The notes: generated by a model from the letters alone, not told the origin. A DNA stretch of 36,630 nt from an uncultured Pedosphaera sp. (GCA_903930565.1 CAIYZC010000100.1:1-36630), one strand, 5' to 3'; positions 8,613 to 18,314 are shown, counted from the first letter of the stretch. Made by a program: numbers and translations.

Positions 8613-9503
8613 CGGCGCCACCCCGGCGCCGGCCGCGGGCGCGTGGGCGTTGAGCCGCAACGACCACCAACATTCCGTCGGGTTGCACGGGATGGCCGCG
8701 GCGGCCAGCCGGTCGGCGTGGCCGTCGGCGAAGACATAAACCGCCCCGCCGGCATGGCGACGGCATCCGTAATCATCCTGCGTCAGGCGGTTGAACCCGG
8801 CGTTGTCCTCCGCCCCGGGCGTGACCTCCTTGATCCACCAATTGTCATCGCTCCAAGTGGCGGTGCCGCTGCCGCCGTCGCCGAAGCAAATGAGTTTTGC
8901 CGGGCTGGTCATTTCGGTGGTGCGGTGCAACCCCTCATAGTAACCCCCGCCCAGTGGCCGGCCGAACGGCATGGTGCTCACGCGCGCCAGCGGATCCACG
9001 TCATCGCGCACGGGGATCCAGTGCGCCCCCGCCACCCCGATGCCACTGGCGTTCCACACCTCGTACTGGCTCGGATAACCATAAAGGCGGCTCCAATCCA
9101 CCGCCGGGTCGAGGGCGAAGCCGCCCAAGGCCGCGTCCGTCGTGGAGATGCCGTCGGCATACACCGCCACCCGCTCGGTCGGGCAGTCAAAGACCGCCGG
9201 ATTGCCGCCCACGTAATCCCATAATATCACGCGATAGGTCGTCTCCCACGAGTTGCCATCCGGACCGACGCGCACGTCCTGCAGCGGATTCAACCATTCC
9301 GCGTTGTCGATGGCATAGGTGAGCGCGGCAATGGCCAACTGCCGTTGGTTCGACCGGCAGGCGGTCAGCTTGCCCCGTTCTTTGGCCTGGGTTAGCGCCG
9401 GCAACAACAGCGCCGCCAGAATGGCGAGGATGGCAATCACGATCAGCAACTCGGTAAGCGTGAACGCACCCGGCGCCCGCGCGAGATTTCGATTAGCTTT
9501 CAT
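8610..9503 (-). CDS. Pseudopilin-like protein with N-terminal methylation motif and H-X9-DG motif
   Basis: The 297-residue protein begins with a short basic leader, then GAFTLTELL, the prepilin peptidase site, with the conserved Glu and a hydrophobic helix ([17 protein letters not shown]). Family members are processed by a PilD-type peptidase and assembled by type II secretion or type IV pilus-like machines. Near the C-terminus is [16 protein letters not shown], which fits the H-X9-DG motif of the very abundant Planctomycete/Verrucomicrobial pseudopilin-like family. The ATG at 9503 is chosen because it puts the cleavage site about 14 residues in; the longer frame to 9641 adds 46 atypical residues. 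No pilus or secretion genes adjoin it. Its exact role is unknown. Confidence 0.88.
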   Translation of the reverse strand: MKANRNLARAPGAFTLTELLIVIAILAILAALLLPALTQAKERGKLTACRSNQRQLAIAALTYAIDNAEWLNPLQDVRVGPDGNSWETTYRVILWDYVGGNPAVFDCPTERVAVYADGISTTDAALGGFALDPAVDWSRLYGYPSQYEVWNASGIGVAGAHWIPVRDDVDPLARVSTMPFGRPLGGGYYEGLHRTTEMTSPAKLICFGDGGSGTATWSDDNWWIKEVTPGAEDNAGFNRLTQDDYGCRRHAGGAVYVFADGHADRLAAAAIPCNPTECWWSLRLNAHAPAAGAGVAP

Positions 9504-9639
9504 GATCCGGTGATTAGACAACGCGGACCCCGTTTCGTTCCGACTGCTCCGGCAGGTTACCCGGCAAACCGGCTGAAGGCACGCACCAGCCTTCGCTTTT
9601 CCGCTTGATCCCCGGGCCAAAAAGCGGCCCATTGTGCCC

Positions 9640-10764
9640 ATGCGCCCTGCTTGCTTTCCCCCCCTGCCCTGCTGGTTGAGCGTCCTGCCCGCCCTCGCCG
9701 TTTTGTTTGTGGGAGTCTCCCGCCTCCCGGAGGCCTGCCGCGCGCAAGCCCTCGTGCCGCGCGGCCAAGTGATGCTGCGGGGCGTGGAAGGGCGTCTGGA
9801 TCATTTGGCCTACGACCCCGCCACGCACCGTTTGTTCATTTCCGCTCTGGAGAATCAAAGCGTGGAGATCGTGGATCTGGCGCGGCGCCAACAGTTGCCC
9901 GGCATTAAAGGAGTGCGCGATCCCCAAGGGTTGCTCGTGATCCCCGGGCGCAACCGCCTCATCGTTGCCAGCCGCGGCGACGGCACCTGCCGAAGCTTCG
10001 ACGCCACCACGCTGGCTGAAGGCCCCTGGGTCGATCTCGGGCGCAATGCGGACAACCTGCGCTATGAACCCGCCCGGCAATGGATTCTCGTCGGCTCGGG
10101 CGGCGAACCGGGGGACGGCCTGGTTTCCATCATCGAACTGGCCTCGCTGCTCCCCGCGGCCGAAGGCGGTCGCCCCGCGCCGCCCCAATCCCCGGCGGAT
10201 TTCCGCCTGCTCCGGCCGCGCCAGGGCATGCCGCTCGCGGAAATCGCCCTGCCCTCGCATCCCGAATCGCTCCAAATCGATGCCGCCACCGGCCGGGTGT
10301 TGGTCAACCTGCCCGACGAGCACCGCGTCACGGTGCTGCAGCTCGGGACCAACAGCCTTGCCAAAGTCGCCGACTGGCCGGTCACGGTCGGCAGCCGGAA
10401 TTTCCCCCTGGACTTGGACCCGGCGCACCAACGCTTGTTTGTGGCCACGCGCCAACCCGCGCGCTTGGCCGTGTACCACCTGCGCACCGGCGCCCTGCTG
10501 GCCGATGTCCCTTGCGTGGGGGATGCCGACGACCTGCAATTTGATGCCGCCTTGGGGCGGATTTACCTCATGGGTGGCGAGGGCGCGGTGGAGGTCTTTC
10601 AATTGGCGGAAGGGGTGGCCGCCCCCGTGCGTCTGCTCCGCCTGCCCACCGCCGCCCGGGCGCGCACCGGCTTGTTCATTCCGGAACTGCATTTGCTTGC
10701 CGTGGCCGCCCCCCACACCACCAACACCTCCGCGGCCATCCTTTTGTTTGGCGTGAGTCATTGA
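9640..10764 (+). CDS. Secreted YncE-like beta-propeller protein
   Basis: A 374-residue protein started at the ATG at 9640; a GTG two codons upstream is also in frame. An N-terminal signal peptide (about residues 1-32, ending CRAQA) predicts export. The body has repeated four-stranded blades of the WD40/YVTN/YncE kind, with recurring units such as [28 protein letters not shown] and [14 protein letters not shown] at roughly 50-residue spacing. Such propellers usually bind partners or ligands and are not enzymes. It is divergent from the pseudopilin across a 136-base gap that probably holds both promoters. The GH gene follows 96 bases downstream. Confidence 0.8.
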   Translation: MRPACFPPLPCWLSVLPALAVLFVGVSRLPEACRAQALVPRGQVMLRGVEGRLDHLAYDPATHRLFISALENQSVEIVDLARRQQLPGIKGVRDPQGLLVIPGRNRLIVASRGDGTCRSFDATTLAEGPWVDLGRNADNLRYEPARQWILVGSGGEPGDGLVSIIELASLLPAAEGGRPAPPQSPADFRLLRPRQGMPLAEIALPSHPESLQIDAATGRVLVNLPDEHRVTVLQLGTNSLAKVADWPVTVGSRNFPLDLDPAHQRLFVATRQPARLAVYHLRTGALLADVPCVGDADDLQFDAALGRIYLMGGEGAVEVFQLAEGVAAPVRLLRLPTAARARTGLFIPELHLLAVAAPHTTNTSAAILLFGVSH

Positions 10765-10860
10765 TTTTGCGTCGATTGTAGAAGGGGACAATGTTTGCGG
10801 CCGGCGGACGACTCTGCAAAGCTCTCCCCGCGCCCGGGTGAACGCCCCGGGCCAAATTGG

Positions 10861-13371
10861 ATGCTTATGCGGCCTCATCTCTGGTCGGGATTGCTCGTCT
10901 GCGCTTGTTTGCTGGGTGCCGCTTTTGGCGCACCCGCGGAAGTGGCCTTTTCCGGTCCGGATCCCGGGCCCGCCACAGCGACGAACCGGGATGGCGTCTT
11001 TCTCCTCCAAAACGCGGTCGTGGGCGCCGCCTGGCGCGAGACCAATGGCCAATGGGAACCCGCTTGGTTGGAAAACCGCCTCACCGGCGTGCGGTGGGAT
11101 CAAACCGGTGCCGAATTGTTTCGCCTCGCCTCTCGGCCCGCCCTAGCGCATTCCGGCTTGGTGGTCGGCGTGCGTCTGGAGTCTGACCGCGTGGTGGCCC
11201 TGGCTTCGAAAGACGGTCAATCGTGGACCGAGCTCGCGGCTTTTCCCCGCGCGGAGTTCCCCGGCGAACCGATGCTGGCGCGCTTGGGTAAAATGAACTT
11301 GCATGCCCTGGCCCGCGACAATCCGGGCGACCTCGGAGCCTTGGGACATTCCGTGATTTCGGAGTTCAGTCTCGCGCCGGCGGGCGAAGGACGCTACGAA
11401 TTCACCGCCCGGGCGCACGCCGCCTCGGCCCGGTCTTTCACCGTTCCCCCGGGCACGCGCCTCATCACCTGTCGCATCGAAAAGGACACTGACCAAGGCC
11501 TGTCCTGGGGACCGGCTTTGGCCTTGGTCTGGGAGGAAGGACGACGCTTCCTCCTCATCGGCGTGCGGGAGCCCAAGGCGGTCTTCAACGTCACCACCGC
11601 GCGCGGGGAAGCCATCCTCGGCGGCCGCGTGGATGACTACGCCGACCTGGATTGGTCCGCCGCTGACTTCCGCCTGGCCGGGCCGCCCCGGTTGGCCGCC
11701 CTGCCGCCGGAGCCCGCCGCTCCGCGCCTGGGCGGCCGGCCGCCGGGCTGGGCCTTGACGGCGGAGCTCACGTCCGCGCGCGGCCTCCGGGCACACTGGC
11801 GCGCCGAACTCCGCGATGGCGCGAACTACCTCCACAGCACGCTGGCTTTGGAAGCGGCCGGCGTGGAAAAGCCGATTTATGGCCTGGCCTGGCCGGCCAT
11901 TCGCGCCCCGGGACTTCACGCGGTCGGCACCGTGCCAGGCAGTCCCGTCGCCGGCGGGGGCTGGTTCTTCGGTTTGGAAATGCCCGGGGCGCGGAACGTT
12001 TTGGATGAGCGCGGCGGCCGCACGGTGGTGGATTGCCAACTCCGGCTCGCGCCCGGGACCCACGCGGAGTTTGGCGCGGTGGCCGGGGTGGCGCCTGATA
12101 ACCAATTGCGCCGCGGCTTCCTCCACTACCTCGAGCGCGAACGCGCCCGGCCCTCCCAACCCTTCCTACATTACAATTGCTGGTATGACCTCGGCTTCGG
12201 CGTGGACGCCGCCGGACTGCTGGACGTGGCCGCCCGGTGCCATCAGGAATTGGAATTGCGCCGCGGCGTCAAAGTGCAATCCTACCTGATCGACGACGGT
12301 TGGGATGATCCGCAGGGTGGCTTGTGGCGCGAAGATGCGCGCAAGTTCCCCGGTGGCCTCGCCGCTCTGGCCAAGAAAATGGCCCCCGTCGGCGGGCGCT
12401 TGGGCGTCTGGATTTCGCCGCTCGGCGGCTACGGCGGGGCGGAGGAGCGCCGGGAATGGGCGCGAAATTTGTCGCTGCTGCCCAAAGATGGCGAATTCGA
12501 CCTTGCGCAGCCCCGGTACCGGGAATGGTTTCAGGCTCGCTGTCTCACCCTCATGCGCGAGGCGGGCGTCAACGCCTTCAAATGGGACCGCGCGGGCGAT
12601 GGCGTCAGTCCCCATTTCATGGCCCTGCTGGAAGTGGCCCGCGCCCTGCGGCGGGAGAATCCGGCGGTGTTCCTCAACGTCACGGTCGGCACCTGGCCTT
12701 CCCCTTTCTGGCTCCCCCATGTCGATGCCACCTGGCGCATGGGCAGCGCGGACGTGGGCTGGGCCGGGGTTGGTGATGACCGCGAGCGTTGGCTGACCTT
12801 TCGGGATGGCAATTGCCGTCGCTATTTTGTGGAACCCGCCCCCTTGTATCCGCTCAATTCCGTGATGCACCACGGCGTCGTCCAAGGCCGCCAGTTCCAA
12901 GGGGAAAAAGTGGGCCGCGCCGGCGCGAACTTGCGCCACGAAGCCCGCTCTTACTTCGCCAATGGCTCCTCCCTCCAGGAGTTGTATCTCACGCCGTCCA
13001 TGATGAACCCGGCGGCGTGGGATGACGTGGCGGCGGCCGCGCGCTGGGCGGCCACCAATGCCCCGGTGCTGGCCGACGCCCATTGGGTGGGCGGCGATCC
13101 GCTCAAATTGGAAGTGTATGGCTACGCCGCTTGGACGCCCCGGCAGGGCACGCTGATGCTCCGCAATCCTGCCGACCGCGCTCAACGCATCCGGTTATCC
13201 GCCGCCCAAGTGTTTGATTTGCCCACGGGCGCGGTCGCTTCGTTCACCCTCCGTTCACCCTATCCGGACCAAATCCCCGCGGAAGTGTCCTGGCCGGCGG
13301 GCGAATCGCTGGAACTCACCCTGGAACCCTTCGCCGTTTGGGTGTTCGACGCCTGGCCCGCCGCGCGCTGA
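10861..13371 (+). CDS. Secreted clan GH-D glycosidase, alpha-galactosidase (GH36)-like
   Basis: An 836-residue protein with a signal peptide (LWSGLLVCACLLGAAFG) after the ATG at 10861. The N-terminal ~450 residues look like the beta-sandwich of GH36 enzymes. The TIM-barrel half carries YLIDDGWDD (Asp-Asp at about 478-479) and, 98 residues on, FKWDRAGDG, in which D576 is the expected nucleophile of the KWD motif. Family knowledge predicts retaining cleavage of terminal alpha-galactosides or related sugars in the periplasm or outside the cell. The Arg-Ala-Gly-Asp after KWD differs from the KWDxN of classical alpha-galactosidases, so substrate is uncertain. An upstream in-frame TTG at 10795 would hide the signal peptide and was not chosen. 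Confidence 0.75.
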   Translation: MLMRPHLWSGLLVCACLLGAAFGAPAEVAFSGPDPGPATATNRDGVFLLQNAVVGAAWRETNGQWEPAWLENRLTGVRWDQTGAELFRLASRPALAHSGLVVGVRLESDRVVALASKDGQSWTELAAFPRAEFPGEPMLARLGKMNLHALARDNPGDLGALGHSVISEFSLAPAGEGRYEFTARAHAASARSFTVPPGTRLITCRIEKDTDQGLSWGPALALVWEEGRRFLLIGVREPKAVFNVTTARGEAILGGRVDDYADLDWSAADFRLAGPPRLAALPPEPAAPRLGGRPPGWALTAELTSARGLRAHWRAELRDGANYLHSTLALEAAGVEKPIYGLAWPAIRAPGLHAVGTVPGSPVAGGGWFFGLEMPGARNVLDERGGRTVVDCQLRLAPGTHAEFGAVAGVAPDNQLRRGFLHYLERERARPSQPFLHYNCWYDLGFGVDAAGLLDVAARCHQELELRRGVKVQSYLIDDGWDDPQGGLWREDARKFPGGLAALAKKMAPVGGRLGVWISPLGGYGGAEERREWARNLSLLPKDGEFDLAQPRYREWFQARCLTLMREAGVNAFKWDRAGDGVSPHFMALLEVARALRRENPAVFLNVTVGTWPSPFWLPHVDATWRMGSADVGWAGVGDDRERWLTFRDGNCRRYFVEPAPLYPLNSVMHHGVVQGRQFQGEKVGRAGANLRHEARSYFANGSSLQELYLTPSMMNPAAWDDVAAAARWAATNAPVLADAHWVGGDPLKLEVYGYAAWTPRQGTLMLRNPADRAQRIRLSAAQVFDLPTGAVASFTLRSPYPDQIPAEVSWPAGESLELTLEPFAVWVFDAWPAAR

Positions 13372-13380
13372 GCGCCTCAG
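13368..13380. terminator. Palindromic convergent stop junction, glycosidase / TPR gene
   Basis: CTGAG-CGC-CTCAG is a perfect 5-base stem with a 3-base loop and contains the TGA stops of both convergent genes, which are only 5 bases apart. It is too short to be a strong terminator by itself, but it echoes the junction at 8593-8612. Confidence 0.35.
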
Positions 13381-15659
13381 GGATGCCCCGCCAGCCAATA
13401 CCGGATCGTTTCGGCTTGGGGGTGGTTGGGTTCCAAATCCAGCACTTGTTGGAAATGCGGCCGGGCGGCCTTGGGCTGGTGAAATTGGTCCGCGTACAAG
13501 GTGGCCAGGAGGAGGTGCACGGCGGAACGACGGTTGGCCGCCTCGGCGGGATGCATCGCCAGCACGCGCTCCCACTCCTCGGCCGCATCGATCGGATACC
13601 CCGCCGAGCGGAGCGCCAAACCGAAATTCACGCGCGGGCCGAACGCGCGGGGATTGAGTCGCAGCGCGCGGTCCAAGGCACTGAGGGCCTGCGCCGAATC
13701 GCCCGCCTCATAGGCGGCCAAACCCAGATTCGATTGGCCTTCGAAATAAGTGGGATCCGCTTGGGTGGCCGCTTGAAATCCCGCCAGTGCCTCTGCCATG
13801 GCCCCATTCCGTTGGGCGGATTGGGCCGCCAAGGCCAGGCGCTCCGCTTCGACCCGGTTGCCGGGATTCAACTTGCCGGCCACGGGCCGCGGGTAGCGCG
13901 GCGGGGCCGGGTGTGCGGGTTTGGGCGCCGGGGCCGGTTTCAATTCCGCCACGGTCACCGGTACGCCCGCTCCGGCAATCGGCGTTTCAGGACCCAGCTC
14001 CAAGGGGGGCAGCGGCGTCTCCGTCACGACGGGCTTGGCGTCCCGTCCGAACAACTTGGCGGGGTTGAGCCGGCTGAAGAAACTCTTCTTGGCGGGCTTG
14101 TTCGTTTCCGTGTTGGCAACCCCGGTCGGGATCGAATCGACCGGCGTCGGCACGGGTGTCGCCGCGGGTCGGGGCCCCTCGGCCAGGGCCTCCGTCGGCT
14201 GGTAGACGGGTACCACCACGCTGGGCAAGGTCGGTTCGGCTTCGGCCGCGGGCGGCGGCACAACTGGCTTGGGCGTGGGGAGGGTCGCCGGCGGCTCCAC
14301 CGGACCCGCGGGCGCCACCAAGGCGGACCAAGGCCGGCTGTCGACCACCACCACGGTTGGGGTCAATGCCGGTGGTGCCTTCATCACCGGTTTGGTCGCG
14401 GCGACGTTCAGGGGCGGGACGATTGGCGGGGCGGCGACCACCACCGGTCGAACCGCGGGGGCGGTAACCACGGCGGGCGGCACACTGGTGGCCGCCCCGT
14501 GACCTGGAAGCAGGGGAACCGGGTTCGTCCGCGCTGCAGCCATTGCGGAATTGGTGGCGGCCGCGCGCAGGGCATTGGTTGGGGAGCCGGTTTTGATGAG
14601 CGGCGCGGTGGCCACCAACGGCGGTTTGCTCGCGTTCGTCAAGGCGATGGGCGATGCCGGAGTCGGATTGGTGGCGGCCGCCAAGGTTGCGGGAGGCACG
14701 GAGGTCTTGACCAGCAGCGGCGGATTCGTCGTCCCCATGGCCAGGGGCACCGCCGGCGGATTGGTGGCCGCGGCCGCCAAGTTGGCCGGGAGCGAATTGG
14801 AAGCAACCGGTTTGACGGCATTGGTGGCGGCGACCACCGCCACCGGGGGGGGATTGCTCACCACCCGCGTCACCGGCGGGGGATTAAGTTCGAGTTCCAA
14901 CTGCCTCGCCGCATTGCTGATCGCGTCCCAATTGGCGGGCCGGGGTTGCAGGGCCAGGTATTCCTGGTATTTGCGGAGGGCATACCCCCGGTTGGCGGGG
15001 ATGGATTGGTACAACACCGCCAAGTTGAGCAGGGTGGGACCGTAATCGGCCTTTTGCTTGAGGGCCAGCGTGAACCAAGTCTGCGCGTCCCGTAGCCGTC
15101 CCCGACGGAATTGGATCACCCCCAAGTTGTTCAACGCCTCCAAATTCTGCAAATCGAAGTTCAGCACTTGGCGGAACGAAGCTTCCGCGCCCACCAAATC
15201 GCCCAAACGCAATTGGGTGTCGCCCAATTTCAGCCATCCCTCGGGTGCTTTGGCTTCATGGACGGTATAGGCGGTCAGTTCGTTTTTGGCGGCTTCCAAA
15301 TGGTTCTGCTCCAAATGCAGGCAGCCGAGATTGAAGTGTACCACCACCAAATCGTGGTTGAACTTCAGGGCGGTTTGATAGGCCGCCAAGGCCTCCGCCG
15401 GGTGGTCGGAATGGTGGTAGGCCAGACCGAGGTCGTTCCAGGCGGCGGCGTTGGTGGGCAGCAGGCTGACCGCGAGGCGCAGTTTTTGCGCCGCCGGCCC
15501 GAACTGTTCCGCCTGCAGGAGCCGCCGGCCGTCGAGTAACGCCTTCGACCCCGAAGGACGGCAGGCGGTCAGCCCCGTCACCAATCCCGCCAAAAGCAGG
15601 GCGGTGAGTGCGGGCTTGATTGCGAATTGGATGGTCGGCATTCTCCGTGGTGGTAACAT
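13377..15659 (-). CDS. TPR-repeat lipoprotein with long Thr/Asn/Pro-rich linker
   Basis: A 760-residue protein; the ATG at 15659 or the one at 15641 could start it. A type II signal peptide ends in LTAC, predicting a lipid-anchored protein. Residues ~40-260 hold about six tetratricopeptide repeats (for example WNDLGLAYHHSDHPAEALAAY and ALNNLGVIQFRRGRLRDAQTW). Then comes a disordered linker of roughly 300 residues built from repeated ATNP, VAATN and Pro-Val units. A second TPR block fills the last ~150 residues (GQSNLGLAAYEAGDSAQALSALDRALRL). TPRs bind proteins, so a scaffold role in the periplasm is likely. It is divergent from the DUF362 gene with only 12-30 bases between the starts. Confidence 0.85.
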   Translation of the reverse strand: MLPPRRMPTIQFAIKPALTALLLAGLVTGLTACRPSGSKALLDGRRLLQAEQFGPAAQKLRLAVSLLPTNAAAWNDLGLAYHHSDHPAEALAAYQTALKFNHDLVVVHFNLGCLHLEQNHLEAAKNELTAYTVHEAKAPEGWLKLGDTQLRLGDLVGAEASFRQVLNFDLQNLEALNNLGVIQFRRGRLRDAQTWFTLALKQKADYGPTLLNLAVLYQSIPANRGYALRKYQEYLALQPRPANWDAISNAARQLELELNPPPVTRVVSNPPPVAVVAATNAVKPVASNSLPANLAAAATNPPAVPLAMGTTNPPLLVKTSVPPATLAAATNPTPASPIALTNASKPPLVATAPLIKTGSPTNALRAAATNSAMAAARTNPVPLLPGHGAATSVPPAVVTAPAVRPVVVAAPPIVPPLNVAATKPVMKAPPALTPTVVVVDSRPWSALVAPAGPVEPPATLPTPKPVVPPPAAEAEPTLPSVVVPVYQPTEALAEGPRPAATPVPTPVDSIPTGVANTETNKPAKKSFFSRLNPAKLFGRDAKPVVTETPLPPLELGPETPIAGAGVPVTVAELKPAPAPKPAHPAPPRYPRPVAGKLNPGNRVEAERLALAAQSAQRNGAMAEALAGFQAATQADPTYFEGQSNLGLAAYEAGDSAQALSALDRALRLNPRAFGPRVNFGLALRSAGYPIDAAEEWERVLAMHPAEAANRRSAVHLLLATLYADQFHQPKAARPHFQQVLDLEPNHPQAETIRYWLAGHP

Positions 15660-15671
15660 TCGCTTTCTAAA

Positions 15672-16763
15672 GTGTCAAGAAACGCACAGTTTTTCAGTCA
15701 GTGGACGCCCCTGCGCCTCCCTTGGTTCCTGCACCTGACCGCCCTCCTGCTCGCCGGGGGGCTCCTGCCTGCCGCCGCCGAACCGCCGGCCGTGCCGGCT
15801 TCGACCGTCGCCCCCGCGACCATCAATTCGCGCGTGGTGATTGCGCAGGACAACGCCGCCACCCATGAATTGGTTCCCGACGCCGGCGTGATTCAGGGCA
15901 TGGTGGACCACGCCATCACGAACCTCACCGACGCGAAGTCCCTCAACGCCGCCTGGCTCAATTTGGTCACCACCCAGGACACCGTCGGCATCAAGGTCTT
16001 CTCCCAGCCGGGCGCGTACGCAGGCACCCGCCCCGCCGTGGTCACCGCGGTGGTCAAGGACCTCCTCGCCGCCGGTCTGCCCCCCCAACACATCATTGTG
16101 TGGGATAAGCGGCTCATCGACCTCCGCCTCGCCGGCTATTTGGAGCTGGCGGGCAAATACGGCATCCGCATTTTGGGCGCCACGGAAGCCGGTTGGGATG
16201 CCTCCACGAATTACGAATCCTCCGTGCTGGGCACCCCTCGCTGGGGCGATCTTGAGTTTGGCGAAACCGGCGACCACATTGGCCGCCGCTCCTACGTCAC
16301 CAAAATCCTCACCCACGAGGTCACCAAGATCATCAACATCGCCCCCCTCATGCACCACAACCAAGCGGGCGTCTCCGGCTGCCTGTACAGCCTGGCCACC
16401 GGCAGCGTGGACAACACCTTCCGCTTCGAGCGCAGCCCGGAAGTGATGGCCCGTTCCCTGCCTGAAATCTATGCCTTGGGCATCGTTGGCGACCGCGTGG
16501 TCCTGAGTATTGTGGACGCCTTGATTTGCCAGTACGAGGGGGAGCAGCGCGGATTGTTGCACTACAGCGCCCTGCTCAACGAACTCCGGTTCAGCCGCGA
16601 CCCCGTAGCCTTGGATGCCTTGTCCCTGAAGGAGATCGAAACGCAACGCCAACTCGCCGGCGAACGCGCGCCCAAACTGGGGGCCGAACTGCTCGACAAT
16701 GCCGCCCTGCTCGAGCTCGGGCTCGCTGATCTCCGCCGCATCCCTGTCTTCCGCCTCCCTTGA
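15672..16763 (+). CDS. Exported DUF362-family protein
   Basis: A 363-residue protein starting at GTG (no nearer ATG), with a signal peptide (about residues 18-36, LTALLLAGGLLPAAAEPP). The mature part resembles DUF362 proteins: a VGIKVF segment followed by TRPAVVTAVVKDLLAAGLPPQHIIVWD, then a central IINIAPLMHHNQAGVSGCLYSLA. It lacks the ferredoxin-like Cys clusters found in some DUF362 proteins. No enzymatic activity is established for the family, so the role is unknown. Its start sits back-to-back with the TPR lipoprotein, which suggests shared regulation. Confidence 0.72.
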   Translation: MSRNAQFFSQWTPLRLPWFLHLTALLLAGGLLPAAAEPPAVPASTVAPATINSRVVIAQDNAATHELVPDAGVIQGMVDHAITNLTDAKSLNAAWLNLVTTQDTVGIKVFSQPGAYAGTRPAVVTAVVKDLLAAGLPPQHIIVWDKRLIDLRLAGYLELAGKYGIRILGATEAGWDASTNYESSVLGTPRWGDLEFGETGDHIGRRSYVTKILTHEVTKIINIAPLMHHNQAGVSGCLYSLATGSVDNTFRFERSPEVMARSLPEIYALGIVGDRVVLSIVDALICQYEGEQRGLLHYSALLNELRFSRDPVALDALSLKEIETQRQLAGERAPKLGAELLDNAALLELGLADLRRIPVFRLP

Positions 16764-16876
16764 GGCACCGGAATGGGCGCCGCGCCTCCGCCCGCACTTT
16801 CGGCTGGCCCTGCCCGCACCCGCGAGCTAGCTTGTCTTCGCGATAACAAAATCAACAATTTCGTGGAGACTGGCTT

Positions 16877-17065
16877 ATGTTTGATATTGGCTTGTTCGGC
16901 ATGTGCGCAGTGGCGATTGTTTGCGGCACCATCTACCAAATCTGCCAACTGCGCACACGGACGGATCCTTACGTCGAACTCGAGCGCCTGCACGGCCTCC
17001 TGCTGAAAGGCGTGATCACCCAGGCTGAGTACGACGCCAAGAAGGCCGGGCTCCTCGAGGGTTAG
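16877..17065 (+). CDS. Small membrane protein with SHOCT motif
   Basis: A 62-residue protein from an ATG. Residues ~5-24 form one transmembrane helix. The remainder contains the SHOCT (short C-terminal) motif: ELERLHGLLLKGVITQAEYDAKKAGLL, with the typical Leu-x-x-Leu, G-x-I-T and E-Y/F pattern. SHOCT segments are often found at the ends of membrane or phage-related proteins and are thought to mediate oligomerisation. The 113-base gap upstream separates it from the DUF362 gene. It is too small and general for a functional assignment. Confidence 0.75.
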   Translation: MFDIGLFGMCAVAIVCGTIYQICQLRTRTDPYVELERLHGLLLKGVITQAEYDAKKAGLLEG

Positions 17066-17141
17066 CCCACCCCTCCCCGTCGATCCGTTCGTTCGTCGCG
17101 CGCTGGAAATCCGCGCCGCGCCGCGCTTCGGCCATGCTTCC

Positions 17142-18314
17142 TCAATCCTCCCCTCCGAGGATCAGGCCCGCCGCCAGCAAGCCCAGCACGCCGCAGCCCA
17201 GCCAGACCCAGACGGCATGTTGTACGACCAGGGCCAGGCCCAACGCCGGGCCGCCCATGAGGGCGAAGGCGTTCGCGAACCCAACCGCCCCGGAGTATCG
17301 GCCCCGCAAGGCTGGGGGGGCGAGATTGGCCACGTAGGCGGAGGCGGTCGGGGCGGCGAGCATTTCACCGAAAGTGAACACCGCAATCCCCGCCGCCAAA
17401 GCCGGCACGCCGTGCGCCCCGGCCAGTACCGCAAAGCCTCCGCCCACCAGCGAATACCCCAACGCCATCACCCGCCGGGGCGGAAAACGCCGGCTCCAGG
17501 TCGTGAGCGGCAGTTCGCACAACACCACCAGCACGCCGTTGCTCGAAATCAAGGCGCCGTAAACCGCCGCCGAATATCCGAGGTTGGTGACATGGAGGCT
17601 AAAAGTGGACGCCATCTGCTGGAACACCACCCCCACGGCCAGGGTCGCGCCCAGCACCCGCCACATCCGCCGGTCGCGGCGGATCACCCCCAGGGCCGGC
17701 CCCCAACCGGCCTCCGTGCGCGGCGCCCGCACGCCCTCGGGCAGCGCCACCCAGGCCACCCCCGCAAACAAAAGCGAGGTCGCGGCATCGCCGGCGAAGA
17801 GCCAAAAGAAGGAATGCCCCGCCAAAAAGCCCGCCGTCGCCGGGCCAAATGCCCAGCCGGCGTTGAACGCGAGCCGGTACGCGGAGTACGCGGTCACCCG
17901 CTGCGCGGGCGGCACCAGGTCCGCCAACAAGGCACTGCTGGCCGGACGGTAAAACTCGCCGGCCAGCCCCGCCAAACCGACCAAGACCACAATCCACGGC
18001 AAGGTGCGGGCCTGCGACAACAGGAGCATCGACGCGGCGCCGCCCAGCATGGAGAGCACAATGGTGCGGCGCCGGCCCAGGGAGTCCGCCAAGTGACCAC
18101 CCACCCCGGCGGCCAGGCAGTTGCCCACCCCGTAGGCCGCGATGGCCAGACCCGCCTGCGCGGTGCTGAAGCCGCGCTGCGTCAAGTACAGGGAAAGAAA
18201 GGGAATGACAAACGTCCCGAATTTGTTCAGGAACGTGCCCGCGAAGAGCACCCAAACCGGCCGGGGCAGCGCCGCCAGGCCCTCGCGCAACGAAAGCTTA
18301 GGCGCGGCGCCCAT
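17142..18314 (-). CDS. MFS transporter (MdtH/drug-efflux-like)
   Basis: A 390-residue polytopic protein with 11-12 hydrophobic segments. LNKFGTFVIPFLSLYLTQRGFS forms the first helix region, followed by a loop 2-3 motif GGHLADSLGRRRTIV that matches MFS motif A (G-x-L-a-D-r-x-G-r-r). The pattern is that of proton-driven efflux pumps of the MFS_1 group. Its substrate is unknown. The start ATG at 18314 lies inside the end of the upstream nucleosidase gene with a 17-base overlap, so translation is likely coupled. The reading frame ends facing the SHOCT gene with a 76-base gap that shows no clear terminator. Confidence 0.85.
   Translation of the reverse strand: MGAAPKLSLREGLAALPRPVWVLFAGTFLNKFGTFVIPFLSLYLTQRGFSTAQAGLAIAAYGVGNCLAAGVGGHLADSLGRRRTIVLSMLGGAASMLLLSQARTLPWIVVLVGLAGLAGEFYRPASSALLADLVPPAQRVTAYSAYRLAFNAGWAFGPATAGFLAGHSFFWLFAGDAATSLLFAGVAWVALPEGVRAPRTEAGWGPALGVIRRDRRMWRVLGATLAVGVVFQQMASTFSLHVTNLGYSAAVYGALISSNGVLVVLCELPLTTWSRRFPPRRVMALGYSLVGGGFAVLAGAHGVPALAAGIAVFTFGEMLAAPTASAYVANLAPPALRGRYSGAVGFANAFALMGGPALGLALVVQHAVWVWLGCGVLGLLAAGLILGGED

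Noticed and set aside
9504-9641. 46-residue N-terminal extension of the pseudopilin
   Set aside because: Pseudopilin leaders are short; the ATG at 9503 gives the usual distance to the peptidase site.
13338-15095. 585-residue open frame antisense to the TPR lipoprotein
   Set aside because: Gly/Arg/His-rich shadow over a gene with a clear lipobox and TPR motifs.
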